A DNA stretch of 64,000 bases. It comes from Alphaproteobacteria bacterium (GTDB lineage: Bacteria > Pseudomonadota > Alphaproteobacteria > Puniceispirillales > Marisalimonadaceae). Every line of letters starts with the position of its first letter. The stretch's first letter is position 1. The position numbers and the translations under genes are program-made. The stretch lies in contig SGYL01000008.1 in assembly GCA_004213885.1 (NCBI GenBank), positions 1-64,000 of the forward strand, written 5' to 3'. Positions 8,831-18,826 of this stretch are shown here, one piece after another. The notes beneath the pieces are model-generated. The model worked only from the letters and a program-made list of their open reading frames with translations, was not told where the DNA came from and did no database searches.

Positions 8831-9103
8831 ATGTCAGCTAAAAATAAAAAAACAAATTCAAATATTATTAATTTCAATAATTTTAAGAAAAAAAATAAAA
8901 AAATAACTTCTACAATAGCTGCTATAATTGCTGTAAACGTGGAACATTCTGAAAATACTTCACCTGAAGATGTATTAATCGATAGTCTTGAATTTAACAA
9001 AAATATTGAACTTGTTGCTTTTGAAGATGCATTGGAAGATTTGATTGACAATTCTCAAATTGATAATTCTAAAAACTCCAAAAATTTTGTAAATGATGCT
9101 TAA
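8831..9103 (+). CDS. Small two-part charged protein, unknown
   Basis: A 90-residue protein I do not recognise. The N-terminal 26 residues are strongly basic (Lys/Asn rich). A short nonpolar stretch follows (STIAAIIAVNV, about 27-37), then an acidic tail rich in Asp, Glu and Asn. The hydrophobic stretch is too short for a certain membrane helix. It begins 70 nt after the Ig-like gene in the same direction and could share its transcript. Its stop overlaps the convergent rhodanese gene by 4 nt (TTAA), an arrangement found at other real gene pairs here, which supports it being a true gene. Confidence 0.6.
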   Translation: MSAKNKKTNSNIINFNNFKKKNKKITSTIAAIIAVNVEHSENTSPEDVLIDSLEFNKNIELVAFEDALEDLIDNSQIDNSKNSKNFVNDA

Positions 9104-9483
9104 ATAATTTTTACTGGTAAATTTTTTTTCCAGTTTTGATTATTCTCATTATCAAATCCATCGTATATATTAAAACAATGTTCAAAACCAAATACAATTG
9201 CAAATTTTGCTGCCATAAGTGATCTTGAACCAGATCTACATATAAAAAATAGACTATCTTTTTGATTAAAACTATTTAAGAGAAATTTTTTATATTGTTC
9301 AAAAAAAGTTTGATCTAGAACTGGTCCCCATTTTATTAAATTCGCTTCTTTATTTATTGATGATAAATCTGGTATTCCTGTAGTTTTCCATTCTACATCT
9401 GATCGAGTATCAATTAAATGAGAATTAACTTTTTTTGATAAAAAGTCAAAGGCGTCTATTGCTTTAATCTTAATAGGTTTCAA
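9100..9483 (-). CDS. Rhodanese-like domain protein
   Basis: A 127-residue single-domain rhodanese, a sulfur-carrier or sulfurtransferase fold acting in the cytosol. The active loop is CRSGSRS near residues 83-89, with Cys as the persulfide site. LIDTRSDVEW near 23-32 is the conserved first motif. No tandem domain or TusA partner is visible. It is separated from bioY by 14 nt on the same strand, so they are probably cotranscribed. The specific acceptor is unknown. Confidence 0.9.
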   Translation of the reverse strand: MKPIKIKAIDAFDFLSKKVNSHLIDTRSDVEWKTTGIPDLSSINKEANLIKWGPVLDQTFFEQYKKFLLNSFNQKDSLFFICRSGSRSLMAAKFAIVFGFEHCFNIYDGFDNENNQNWKKNLPVKII

Positions 9484-9497
9484 TGTATTTATTCAAT

Positions 9498-10088
9498 TTA
9501 TTTAGATATTTTCCAAATATAGGGGGTGATTATCCCAGCTAAAAGCAATTTATAAAAATCACCCAATAAAAAAGGATAAAACCCTTTTAACAAAGCAAAA
9601 TTAAACCCTTTTAAGAGTGCTAATTGAAAAATTCCTAAACTATAAATTACTAACATGCCTATCAACATTGAAACTATTGACAATAAAACCTTTTTTCCCC
9701 AACCACGATCAGCTAAATGTCCTACTATAAAAGCACTTACAAAGAAACCCAAAATAAATCCTCCAGTCGGACCCATTAAATACATAAAGCCTCCTCCAAA
9801 TGCAAAAACTGGTAGTCCAATGATACCTTTAAATATATATAAGCCAACTGTAAGAGTTGCTAGTTTTCTTCCAAATAACATTGCTATCATCAATACGGCC
9901 AAAGGTTGCAAAGTCATTGGAACAGGATAAAGAGGTACTTTAATTTTTGCAGATGCTATTAATAATAAACTACCTAAAAAAACAGTAATTATTGAAAAGA
10001 GTATTTTTATATTTTTGTTTTCAGTATTCTTACCTATAAGGTTTCCAACCCAAGTTTCAGTATTCATAGCATTTGATTGATTTAACAT
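9498..10088 (-). CDS. bioY: BioY biotin transporter
   Basis: A 196-residue membrane protein of the BioY family, the substrate-binding S component for biotin uptake. About six hydrophobic segments are visible, with the typical KVPLYPVPMTLQPLAVLM near residues 50-67 and the Gly-rich GPTGGFILGFF near 106-116. The ECF partners EcfA and EcfT are not in the neighbourhood; solitary BioY transporters are known from alphaproteobacteria. No biotin synthesis gene is seen here, which fits biotin scavenging, though the window covers only part of the genome. Confidence 0.95.
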   Translation of the reverse strand: MLNQSNAMNTETWVGNLIGKNTENKNIKILFSIITVFLGSLLLIASAKIKVPLYPVPMTLQPLAVLMIAMLFGRKLATLTVGLYIFKGIIGLPVFAFGGGFMYLMGPTGGFILGFFVSAFIVGHLADRGWGKKVLLSIVSMLIGMLVIYSLGIFQLALLKGFNFALLKGFYPFLLGDFYKLLLAGIITPYIWKISK

Positions 10089-10166
10089 TTATAAACAGCC
10101 TTGTTTGTATTTATTGTTTAATGATAATATCAATATAATATAACAAAATAATAAATGAAATAAAAT

Positions 10167-11120
10167 ATGAATAATTTAGATGATATTATCACACCAACTT
10201 TTAACTGGTTAAAAGAAAAAAATAAAGTTGCAATTGCAACTGTTATTTCTACTTGGGGGAGTGCTCCTAGACAAGTTGGTGGTCAAATGGCTATTAACGA
10301 AACCGGCGAAATTATAGGTTCTGTATCTGGAGGATGTGTAGAAAACTCTGTAATAACAGAAGCTCTTGATTCATTAAAAGATAAAAAACATAGAATCAAA
10401 GATTATGGGATTACCAATGATTTAGCATGGGAAGTTGGGTTAGCATGTGGAGGTAATTTAAAAATATTAATAAACCCATTAGAAGATAGTGACAAAATTA
10501 TTTTCAAAACAAAAAACATGATGCAAAAAAGGGAAAGAGTTATAATAAAAGCGGATTGCAAAACTGGAAAGAGAGAAATTATTTCAAAATTAGATCAAGA
10601 ACAAAATAAAACTAGTTACCTAGATTATAATGAGAATATTTTTTATCATATAATCGACCCAAAACCACGTCTTTTTATTATTGGAGGAGTTCATCTATCA
10701 CAAGCACTTTCTTCATTAGCAAATATATGTGAATATGAAGTGATAATAATTGACCCAAGAGAATATTTTGCAAATAAAAAAAGATTCCCAAATGATTTAA
10801 TTATTAACAAATGGCCAGATGTTGCATTAGAAAACTACAGTTTTAATTTTTCAGACAATATAGTTACACTGACCCATGATCCTAAAATAGATGATCTTGC
10901 ATTAAAAATAGCTTTAAAGTCTGCAGCTGGTTATATTGGTTCCCTTGGAAGCAGAAAAACTCATGCAAGTAGAATTGAGAGACTTAAAAGTGAAGGCTAT
11001 GATTTAGAGGACATTAAAAAAATTCATGCGCCAATTGGATTAAATATTTCATCTAAAACACCACAAGAAATTGCCCTTTCTATTATGGCTGAGATTATAC
11101 AAGTAAGAAGAAGTTTTTGA
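10167..11120 (+). CDS. XdhC/CoxI family molybdoenzyme maturation factor
   Basis: A 317-residue XdhC/CoxI-family protein that in studied systems binds molybdenum cofactor and helps sulfurate it for xanthine-dehydrogenase or CO-dehydrogenase-type enzymes. The N-terminal domain shows GSAPRQVGGQMA and GSVSGGCVE. The C-terminal Rossmann-like domain starts at FIIGGVHLSQ near residue 172 and holds GYIGSLGSRKT. The stop overlaps the start of the MocA-like gene (TTGA), so they are translationally coupled. The expected client, a large molybdenum hydroxylase, is not encoded in this window. Confidence 0.92.
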   Translation: MNNLDDIITPTFNWLKEKNKVAIATVISTWGSAPRQVGGQMAINETGEIIGSVSGGCVENSVITEALDSLKDKKHRIKDYGITNDLAWEVGLACGGNLKILINPLEDSDKIIFKTKNMMQKRERVIIKADCKTGKREIISKLDQEQNKTSYLDYNENIFYHIIDPKPRLFIIGGVHLSQALSSLANICEYEVIIIDPREYFANKKRFPNDLIINKWPDVALENYSFNFSDNIVTLTHDPKIDDLALKIALKSAAGYIGSLGSRKTHASRIERLKSEGYDLEDIKKIHAPIGLNISSKTPQEIALSIMAEIIQVRRSF

Positions 11121-11731
11121 AAAATAATAAGATCATAAAGGTTGTTTTAGCTGCCGGATTAAGCAAAAGATATGGATTAAAAAATAAAATCTTAGAAAAA
11201 ATTAATGGAAAAACTGTTATTGAAACTATTTTAGATCGACTTATTCAAATTGATTCAAATAAAAATAATATAGTAGTAATTGGTGGAAATAATTATAATT
11301 CTTTAAAAAAAACATTGAAAAAATATGATGTAAAACTTTTTTATAACAAAAATTATAAAAAAGGTTTGGGGAGTTCAGTATCATTTATTTTTAAAACTAA
11401 AATAAGTAAAAATGGCATAATGTTTATTCCAGGAGACATGCCTTTAATTTCTAAAAAAGATTTTAAAAAACTAATTAATACTTTTGTTCAAAAAAAAAAT
11501 AAAATTATTTCCCCATGTTACAAAAAGAAAATTGGTAACCCTTTAATAATTCCAAAGATCTATTTTAATTTGTTAAAAAACCTAAAAAATGACGAAGGTG
11601 CTAGAAAATTTTTACCCTCTAAAGATTTTATCTACGTGCCATGTGGCTATGGTACTATTTTTGACATAGATACAAAATATGAGTTGTTAAAAGCAAAACT
11701 ATTAAATAAAAAATTAAATTATTTAATTTAA
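11117..11731 (+). CDS. MocA-like molybdenum cofactor nucleotidyltransferase
   Basis: A 204-residue nucleotidyltransferase of the MobA/MocA group. The N-terminal VVLAAGLSKRYG is the nucleotide-binding loop, and IPGDMPLISKKD near residue 104 carries the catalytic Asp. Pairing with XdhC favours cytidylyl transfer to molybdopterin (MocA role) rather than guanylyl transfer, which would fall to the separate MobA at 54.9 kb. That split is inference from context. It starts at TTG, overlapping the xdhC stop by 4 nt. It is unusually rich in Lys and Asn compared with its neighbours. It converges on the RND gene with a 4-nt overlap. Confidence 0.87.
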   Translation: MKNNKIIKVVLAAGLSKRYGLKNKILEKINGKTVIETILDRLIQIDSNKNNIVVIGGNNYNSLKKTLKKYDVKLFYNKNYKKGLGSSVSFIFKTKISKNGIMFIPGDMPLISKKDFKKLINTFVQKKNKIISPCYKKKIGNPLIIPKIYFNLLKNLKNDEGARKFLPSKDFIYVPCGYGTIFDIDTKYELLKAKLLNKKLNYLI

Positions 11732-14700
11732 TTACTTTTTTGATATCTGAAGGCTATCATTAATAATGGAGGGATCATAAAAAAAGTAAGTAACATTGAC
11801 ATTGTTAAACCTCCAAAAATAACTGCTCCAATACCTCTGTAAAGCTCAGATCCCGCTCCCGGAAATAGAAGTAAAGGTGTTAAACCGAATAAACTAGTTA
11901 AAGTAGACATAAAAATAGGTCTAATTCTATTCTTAGTAGCTTCTATTATACAATTTTTAAGTGTTAAGTTTTCATGTTTTTTATGCCAAACGGTTTGCTC
12001 CACCATTAAAATTGAATTATTAACAACTACGCCTGTTAATATTACAAAGCCTAGCATAGTTAACATGTCTAAAGGTTGTTTAATAAACAAATTTATAATA
12101 ATTAATGCCATAATTCCACCTACTGCTGCAGAAGGAACAATAACTAAAACTATTAAGGGTAATGTAAATGATTTCATTAAAATTGTTAAAAGAATAAATA
12201 TTACAAAAATTGCAATTAAGACATTTTGCTGCATGCTATTCCATGTTCTTTCTAATTCACTTGCAGCTCCAGATATATTTACAAATACACCTTTAGGAAG
12301 TTTACTATTTAAAGGTTTAATTAATTTATCATTTAAAATTTTAATTGATTCCTCTAATGAAATCTCTTCATTAGGTCTTAATAGTATGGACAAAACTCTT
12401 TTACCTGAAAGGCGTTGTATTTGATTGGGAAGACCTACTATTTCTAAATCAGCAACCTGAGACAACGTTATATTTTCTCCACTATTTGTTACAAAAGAAA
12501 AATTCTCTAAATCATCAATTTTATTAAAGTTTCTTTTGCTAGATAACAATGTCATATCAATTAATCTTCCCTCAAAAGGAACTTCAGAAACTCTTAAACC
12601 ATCATTGTAAACATCCAAAACAGTTGCAAATTCTCTAGCTGAAATACCATACTCTGACAATTTCAAGTTATTTGGCTTTATTATCACCTGAGGAACACCA
12701 TTATTTAAAGTTGGTATGGAACGCACCTGATGACCATCTGATGGAGGAAATTCCTTTCTAATACCTCTAAATAAATTTTGTGCAACTGGTTTTATCTGTT
12801 TAAGTGAAGATCCTGTAATATTAACTCTTATTGATCGAGAACCGCCAACAGATCTTCCAAAAAGTGATGCTTGTTGAGCAAATGCCCTTGCACCAGGTTG
12901 AGCTCTAACAGGATTAGTTAAAATTGGTAAAATTTCTTTCACTCGTTTAGCATTTTCGGTCGCAGCACCAGCAAAAGCACCTCCTGAATATGCCACAAAA
13001 AAGAACCTAGATATTTTTGGCTTTTCACCTTCAACATCAGTTTTCTTTTCCCATAATGGTTGAGCTGATTTTTCCATTGCTCGTGCTATTTCTAATGTAG
13101 CCTCTTTATTATACCCTGGAGGAACAATTATTCTTGCAAATACAAAGTTTCTATTTCCGTCAGGTAAATAATCCAAAGGAGGGATAAATGAAAAAACAAA
13201 AATAAACGATATTAAAATTATGCTAAATATTACTGTTAAACCTCTTTTTGATGATACAAGGGACCATTCAATATAGTTTAATATCCATGTTTTAAAATTA
13301 TTAGCTAAGTTATCAATAATAGGTATTTTAAATATTTTGTCTTGATAAAGTTTATTTCTTCTTAATGAAATATTAGCCATTGTAGGTATTAACGTTAATG
13401 ATACTAAAACAGAAATAACTACAGAAACAGATATGGCAACAGCAATATCTCGAAATAATTGTCCAACAGGAAGATCAACCATTAAGACTGGTATAAAAAC
13501 AACAACAGTGGTTAACGCAGAACCTAAAATAGGTTTCCATACTTGCAACGCACCATTTAATGACGCTTTTTCTGAATTTAAACCCGATTGATTAAGTCTA
13601 TATATGTTTTCTTGGCTAACAATAGAAGCGTCAACAACCATACCAACAGCAAAAGCTAAACCTGCAAGAGAAATTACATTTATTGAAAGTCCCAAGGAGG
13701 AAATCATTACGAAAGTTCCAATGACTGAAACTGGAATAGAAAACATAATTATAAGAGTAGGTCTTAAATTTCTTAAGAAAATCATCAAAACACAAATAGC
13801 TAGAATTCCTCCAATGATTATGTTTTGTTGAACTAAATCTATTGCATTGTTAATGTAGACGGTTTCATCATACACATTATACAAGTCTAAGCCTTTGTTG
13901 TTTAAATTTGTTTTATTTAAATTTTCTATTTCTTCATTTAATAATTCCATGGTTTTGACAACATTCGCTCCTGGTTCTCTTAAAACCGCAAATGTTATTG
14001 CATCTTCACCATTAATTCTTCTAAAGCTAGTTGGGTCTTTGTAAGAAATAAAAATATCAGCAACATCACCTAATTTCACTGAAGTACTGCTAGTGCTAGA
14101 TGAATTATCAGTTTTTATAATTATATTTTGAGCACTTTCAGGAGTATAAGCAATTGATTCAGCTCTAAGAGTATATGTTCTTTTACCCTCAATTAATTCA
14201 CCTGCCGTCAGTTGGGCAGAGCTGTTTTTAAGAGAATTAACTAAACTATTGATATTAATACCAAAATTAGAAAGCTTTTGCATATCTACACTAATTTTTA
14301 ATTCTTTTTTACTACCTCCTCTAAATGTAACTTCAGAAATACCTTCAATTCTTGATAAATTTTCTATTATTTCAAATTCAACTAAATCACCCAAAGTGGT
14401 CATTTCACCAACTTTAGAGTCTTTCGTTTTGATTAAAACTAATCTTGATATAGGACTGTCTTCTGAATTAGATGTCCTAACTACAGGTTTTGAAGCTTCT
14501 TCTGGAAGTCCATTAATTGTTGAAATTCTGTTCAACAATTTAATTGTAGCATTATCTATATTTTCTCCAATGTTATATGTTAAGGTAACTCTACCTGAAC
14601 CGTATCTACTATCTGATTCTATTTTTTCAACCCCTGATAAAGAACTTATTGATCTTTCTAATCTTGTAATTATTTCTCTTTCAACATCATTGGGTGAAGC

Positions 14701-14862
14701 ACCAGGCCAAGACACACGAACTTGAAGAATAGGTTTATCTATGTCTGGAGTCATTTGTATTGGAATTTTTTTAAGAGCAACAATACCAAAGACTACGGTT
14801 AACATAACCAGTGCTAAAATAGCTACAGGGTTTAGTATACAAAGCCTTATAAAGTTTTTCAT
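11728..14862 (-). CDS. RND efflux transporter permease (HAE1-like)
   Basis: A 1044-residue inner-membrane RND pump subunit with the standard duplicated plan: a TM helix near residue 10, a large periplasmic loop, TM2-6, a second loop, then TM8-12. The TM4 relay reads AVGMVVDASIV, so the second Asp of the AcrB pair is Ala. The TM10 position of the AcrB Lys is Asn (VVVNNSILMVEQ). This paired change is shared by a large subclass whose substrates are poorly known, so drug efflux should not be assumed. It overlaps its adaptor gene by 4 nt. No TolC-type outer membrane partner is in the window. Confidence 0.94.
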   Translation of the reverse strand: MKNFIRLCILNPVAILALVMLTVVFGIVALKKIPIQMTPDIDKPILQVRVSWPGASPNDVEREIITRLERSISSLSGVEKIESDSRYGSGRVTLTYNIGENIDNATIKLLNRISTINGLPEEASKPVVRTSNSEDSPISRLVLIKTKDSKVGEMTTLGDLVEFEIIENLSRIEGISEVTFRGGSKKELKISVDMQKLSNFGININSLVNSLKNSSAQLTAGELIEGKRTYTLRAESIAYTPESAQNIIIKTDNSSSTSSTSVKLGDVADIFISYKDPTSFRRINGEDAITFAVLREPGANVVKTMELLNEEIENLNKTNLNNKGLDLYNVYDETVYINNAIDLVQQNIIIGGILAICVLMIFLRNLRPTLIIMFSIPVSVIGTFVMISSLGLSINVISLAGLAFAVGMVVDASIVSQENIYRLNQSGLNSEKASLNGALQVWKPILGSALTTVVVFIPVLMVDLPVGQLFRDIAVAISVSVVISVLVSLTLIPTMANISLRRNKLYQDKIFKIPIIDNLANNFKTWILNYIEWSLVSSKRGLTVIFSIILISFIFVFSFIPPLDYLPDGNRNFVFARIIVPPGYNKEATLEIARAMEKSAQPLWEKKTDVEGEKPKISRFFFVAYSGGAFAGAATENAKRVKEILPILTNPVRAQPGARAFAQQASLFGRSVGGSRSIRVNITGSSLKQIKPVAQNLFRGIRKEFPPSDGHQVRSIPTLNNGVPQVIIKPNNLKLSEYGISAREFATVLDVYNDGLRVSEVPFEGRLIDMTLLSSKRNFNKIDDLENFSFVTNSGENITLSQVADLEIVGLPNQIQRLSGKRVLSILLRPNEEISLEESIKILNDKLIKPLNSKLPKGVFVNISGAASELERTWNSMQQNVLIAIFVIFILLTILMKSFTLPLIVLVIVPSAAVGGIMALIIINLFIKQPLDMLTMLGFVILTGVVVNNSILMVEQTVWHKKHENLTLKNCIIEATKNRIRPIFMSTLTSLFGLTPLLLFPGAGSELYRGIGAVIFGGLTMSMLLTFFMIPPLLMIAFRYQKSN

Positions 14863-15977
14863 TTTTTGTTTTTCTTAATTTTTACAGATTGATTCGGTCT
14901 AATATTTTCATTACCTTTGATAACAACTAAATCACCCTCATTTACTCCAGATTTTATTTCAATTTGATCTTTAAATGATTGTCCAAGAGTAACAGTTTTT
15001 CTTTTAACTTTATTTTTATCAACTATGTAAACTAATTTTTCAATCCCATCTGCAATTAAGCCATCTTTAGGTATAATTAATCTAGATTTACCATCATTTA
15101 TCGGGACTCTTAATTCAATTCGTTTGTTTGGAAAATTAAATTCTATTGGAAGAGATTTTGGTAATTTAATTTTCAATAATCTAGATCCAGTTTTTATATT
15201 TTCTGATGCAATTATAGCTCTGATTTTAGAATTTAAAATTTTATTATCAATTATAATCTGTACAGGAAAATCTGGCTTTAACTTTGAGGCTAAATCAGAT
15301 CTTAAGGATGTCTCTATTTCATTATTTGTTGGATCTAATATTGAACCAATGTTAACTCCTTTATTTAAAACAGAACCCAATTTAACATCGAATTTAATGA
15401 GATTACCATTTATAGGTGATTTAATTACCGTATTATTTAAATCATCTTTACTTGACAAAAGAAGATAAGATAATCTCTTTAAATCAAATTCAACTTTTGA
15501 AACCTGTTTATTCAAATTAATTTTCTTTATTCTCAAATCATCAAATAAATCATTCGAAATGACTTTATTTTCTTTTAGATTCAAAAATCTTTTTAGTTTA
15601 TCATTAACAATTGATAGTTCTTCATTTAAGAATTTGAGATTTTCTTTGCTGTATAAAATTTCAGCTTCATATCTAGCAATAAGCCTTTTTATATTTTTAT
15701 TTTCTAACTCAATTAGTTTCTGCCCTTTTACAACTTCAGCACCTTCTAATACATGTATTATTTTTACCTCTTCATTGATTTTTGAAATAAGTGAATAGGG
15801 TTCTAAAGAAATAATTCTTCCATAAGATGGTGTCAAACTATATAGTCTAGTTTTTTTAGCTTCGATTACTTCAACAGGCGTGGCTCTATTGCCCCAACTT
15901 TTTTTTGATTGTTTTTGTTGAGCATATACTTCAATTTGTGCACTAATTAATAGTAAAACAATTAAAATAATTTTCAT
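14859..15977 (-). CDS. RND efflux periplasmic adaptor (membrane fusion protein)
   Basis: A 372-residue periplasmic adaptor for the pump encoded next to it. An N-terminal signal sequence (to about residue 19, VYAQ) precedes a lipoyl-like half (EEVKIIHVLEGAEVVKGQKL). A long helical hairpin spans about 108-170, then the second lipoyl half (KSPINGNLIKFDVKLGSVL) and a beta-barrel follow. It overlaps the permease start by 4 nt. It begins 18 nt downstream of the pckA stop on the same strand, so the pump may be read from the pckA promoter, an unusual pairing. Confidence 0.92.
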   Translation of the reverse strand: MKIILIVLLLISAQIEVYAQQKQSKKSWGNRATPVEVIEAKKTRLYSLTPSYGRIISLEPYSLISKINEEVKIIHVLEGAEVVKGQKLIELENKNIKRLIARYEAEILYSKENLKFLNEELSIVNDKLKRFLNLKENKVISNDLFDDLRIKKINLNKQVSKVEFDLKRLSYLLLSSKDDLNNTVIKSPINGNLIKFDVKLGSVLNKGVNIGSILDPTNNEIETSLRSDLASKLKPDFPVQIIIDNKILNSKIRAIIASENIKTGSRLLKIKLPKSLPIEFNFPNKRIELRVPINDGKSRLIIPKDGLIADGIEKLVYIVDKNKVKRKTVTLGQSFKDQIEIKSGVNEGDLVVIKGNENIRPNQSVKIKKNKK

Positions 15978-15995
15978 AAATATTAGATATATATG

Positions 15996-17600
15996 TTAAA
16001 CTTGTGGTCCAAATTTTACTAAATTTTTGCCATCTTCGCCATCACAGAATTGATCAAAATTGGCAATAAATAATTTAGCTAATTCTGTAGCTTTATTTTC
16101 CCAAGCTATATTTGAGTCCCAACTTTTTCTTGGATCAAATATCTCAGAATCAATGTCATTTAATTCCGTCGGTATTTCTAAATTAAAAATTGGAATATTA
16201 GTTGTTGGTACATTATCGATTTTGTCATTTAAAATATTATCAATTATTGATCGAGTATTTTTTAAAGAAATTCTTTCACCTCTACCATTCCAACCCGTAT
16301 TAACAAGATAAGCTTTAGAATTATTCATTTTCATTCTTTTTGATAGTACTTCAGCATATTTAGTTGGATGTAAAGTTAAAAAAGCAGCACCAAAACAAGC
16401 AGAAAAAGTTGGAGTTGGTTTATCTACACCTCTTTCAGTACCAGCTAATTTTGCTGTAAAACCTGATAAGAAATGATATTGAGCTTCTTCATTACTCAAT
16501 ATAGATACAGCTGGCAAAACGCCAAATGCATCTGCGGTTAAGAAAATAACTTTATTAGCATGACCAGCTTTTGAAATGGGTTTAACAATATCATTTATAT
16601 GGTAAATCGGATAGGATACCCTAGTATTTTCAGTTAAAGATATATTTTCATAGTCCACTTTACCATTATCATCAACAATTACATTTTCTAAAAGAGCATC
16701 TTTTTTTATAGCTTTAAAAATATCAGGTTCTTTTTTAGGATCTAAATTAACTGTTTTGGCATAACAGCCCCCTTCAAAATTAAATATTCCATCATCATCC
16801 CAACCATGTTCATCATCGCCAATTAAACTTCTTTTAGGATCTGTAGACAAAGTTGTTTTTCCAGTTCCAGACAATCCAAAAAATAAAGCAACTGTATCGT
16901 CGTTGATACCTTTATTGGCAGAGCAATGCATTGAAGCTATACCTTTTTGAGGTAACAAATAATTCATAACAGCAAACATACCCTTTTTCATCTCACCTCC
17001 ATACCAAGTACCCCCGATAAGTTGTATCCTTTCGGTTAGGTTGAAGGCTATAAATGTTTCAGAATTCATATTATGTTTCTTATATTCTTTGTTACTAGTC
17101 TTAGATCCATTAATTACATGGAAATCTGGAACAAAATTTTTAAGTTCTTCTTCTGACGGTCTAATAAACATATTTTTTACAAAATGAGCTTGCCAAGCTA
17201 CTTCCATTATAAATCTAACTTTTAAGCATGTGTCTTTGTTAGCTCCACAAAACGCATCAATTATATATAATTTTTTATTTGATAATTGTTTTGTTACATT
17301 AAGTTTTAAATCTTCCCAAACTTTTTGTGAAATTGGTTTATTGTCATTTTTTCTCTCACTTGACGTCCACCAAAAATTATCTTCTGTGGTTTCGTCTTTA
17401 ACTATATATTTATCTTTAGGAGACCTACCAGTATAAATTCCAGTTTTGACGTTCAATGCACCATATTCTGTTTTTTGAGATTTTTCGTAACCAGTTAATT
17501 CTGGAAGAGTTTCCTCTTCATATAATTTATCAAATGAAGGATTATAAATTACTTCAAGAGGGTCGGTTATACCTATTTTTTTAAGTTGGTCAGAAATCAT
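15996..17600 (-). CDS. pckA: Phosphoenolpyruvate carboxykinase (ATP)
   Basis: A 534-residue cytosolic enzyme converting oxaloacetate and ATP to phosphoenolpyruvate, the entry to gluconeogenesis. The kinase P-loop [12 protein letters not shown] and the metal-binding [17 protein letters not shown] are intact. [14 protein letters not shown] and the C-terminal [11 protein letters not shown] are family signatures. I place the start at ATG 17600; the open frame continues to a TTG at 17642, but family members begin near this Met. It is divergent from the monooxygenase gene with a 131-bp gap. In this window it takes C4 units delivered by the propionate module toward sugar synthesis. Confidence 0.97.
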   Translation of the reverse strand: MISDQLKKIGITDPLEVIYNPSFDKLYEEETLPELTGYEKSQKTEYGALNVKTGIYTGRSPKDKYIVKDETTEDNFWWTSSERKNDNKPISQKVWEDLKLNVTKQLSNKKLYIIDAFCGANKDTCLKVRFIMEVAWQAHFVKNMFIRPSEEELKNFVPDFHVINGSKTSNKEYKKHNMNSETFIAFNLTERIQLIGGTWYGGEMKKGMFAVMNYLLPQKGIASMHCSANKGINDDTVALFFGLSGTGKTTLSTDPKRSLIGDDEHGWDDDGIFNFEGGCYAKTVNLDPKKEPDIFKAIKKDALLENVIVDDNGKVDYENISLTENTRVSYPIYHINDIVKPISKAGHANKVIFLTADAFGVLPAVSILSNEEAQYHFLSGFTAKLAGTERGVDKPTPTFSACFGAAFLTLHPTKYAEVLSKRMKMNNSKAYLVNTGWNGRGERISLKNTRSIIDNILNDKIDNVPTTNIPIFNLEIPTELNDIDSEIFDPRKSWDSNIAWENKATELAKLFIANFDQFCDGEDGKNLVKFGPQV

Positions 17601-17731
17601 TCTTTGAGTTTGTAACAATATGTAACAGTTAAAAAAAGACAATTTAACAACTATTTATTTATTGCCAAGAAAAAAATAAAAAAATTGTACTTTTTTATGT
17701 TTATTTTAAATTAATTATTTAAATTAGTTAA

Positions 17732-18826
17732 ATGAAGAAGATTTTAATAATCGGAAATAGTTTATCTGCATGGTCTGTTGCTAGTGCATTTATAAATCAA
17801 AAAGTTAATATTACAATAATTGGAAAGAAGAATAACACATTTGGAGCACAACAATTATCTCCTAATGGGTTCAGAGCCTTAAAAAAATTAATTCAAAATG
17901 ATGATGTTAAAAACATTGTTTATGAAATAATTAAGTTTCAAATAAATAGTTACAATAATAATGAAACTAAAAACTTGAAAAATTTTTATTTTAATGAATT
18001 TGATTTAAAATATTTTTCTGTAAGCAGAGAAATGCTAATTAATTTTTTAATAAAAAATGTAAAAAACAATATTCAAATAAATGAAATAAATAAATCCTGT
18101 GTTGGCATAATTCATAAAGAACCAGGAAAGCTTGAAGTTTTAACAGATGATAATGAATATATATTAGCTGATATAATAATTGGTTGCGATGGAGTAAATG
18201 GTATTACTCGAAAATATGTATGTGGCACTACTAACATAGTCAAAAAACAAGTTTTTCGCGGAATATCAAATGATAAAAAAAAATTATTATTAAAACAAAA
18301 AACACTTGAATTAAATTTTTCAAATTATGGACATTTTGTTTCTTATCCGTTTATTAACAATGACAAAACCTATATTAATTATGTTTTTATCCCTAATAGA
18401 CTTTTTCAAAACTCAAATGAAATATTAGATAAACTAAAAAGTATTTCAAAATTTTCGCAAATAGATTGGAATGATGGGCATTTTTATTTTTACGAAGATG
18501 AAATTCAAACAATTCACAAAAATAATGTTTTGCTATTTGGAGAAGCTGGATTTTCTTTTGAACCCCATTTAGCCCAAGTAGGAAATAATATAATTGAAGA
18601 TGCAAATTATCTAAAATTCTTAGTTGAAAATACTAATTCATATGATGAAATTTTTGAAAATTTCTCAAGAAATACTTGTAAAAAAAAGAGAAAACTCAAA
18701 TCTATTTCAAATATAGTTGGAATTACTTTTGGAATTAGTACTTTAACTAAATTAAGAGATAGTTTAGTTTCTAATTTTTCAGATCAACTCATGTGTAATT
18801 TTCTTAAAAAAGTTTGGTATGATTAG
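17732..18826 (+). CDS. FAD-dependent monooxygenase, UbiH/VisC-like
   Basis: A 364-residue flavoprotein of the p-hydroxybenzoate hydroxylase fold. The N-terminal dinucleotide fold is ILIIGNSLSAWSVASAF; the usual GxGxxG is degenerate (GNSLSAWS). The mid-protein FAD/NADPH motif is IIGCDGVNGITRKYV near residue 150. The second FAD motif is LLFGEAGFSFEPHLAQVGN near 268, close to the GDAAH-P-GQG block of UbiH-type ubiquinone hydroxylases. A ubiquinone hydroxylation role is plausible but not proven. The 3' end overlaps the glutathione peroxidase gene by 8 nt. Confidence 0.82.
   Translation: MKKILIIGNSLSAWSVASAFINQKVNITIIGKKNNTFGAQQLSPNGFRALKKLIQNDDVKNIVYEIIKFQINSYNNNETKNLKNFYFNEFDLKYFSVSREMLINFLIKNVKNNIQINEINKSCVGIIHKEPGKLEVLTDDNEYILADIIIGCDGVNGITRKYVCGTTNIVKKQVFRGISNDKKKLLLKQKTLELNFSNYGHFVSYPFINNDKTYINYVFIPNRLFQNSNEILDKLKSISKFSQIDWNDGHFYFYEDEIQTIHKNNVLLFGEAGFSFEPHLAQVGNNIIEDANYLKFLVENTNSYDEIFENFSRNTCKKKRKLKSISNIVGITFGISTLTKLRDSLVSNFSDQLMCNFLKKVWYD

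Noticed and set aside
11728-14862. Several long frames antisense to the RND permease as genes
   Set aside because: They lie wholly inside a well-conserved gene, lack ribosome sites and have compositions expected of antisense shadows.
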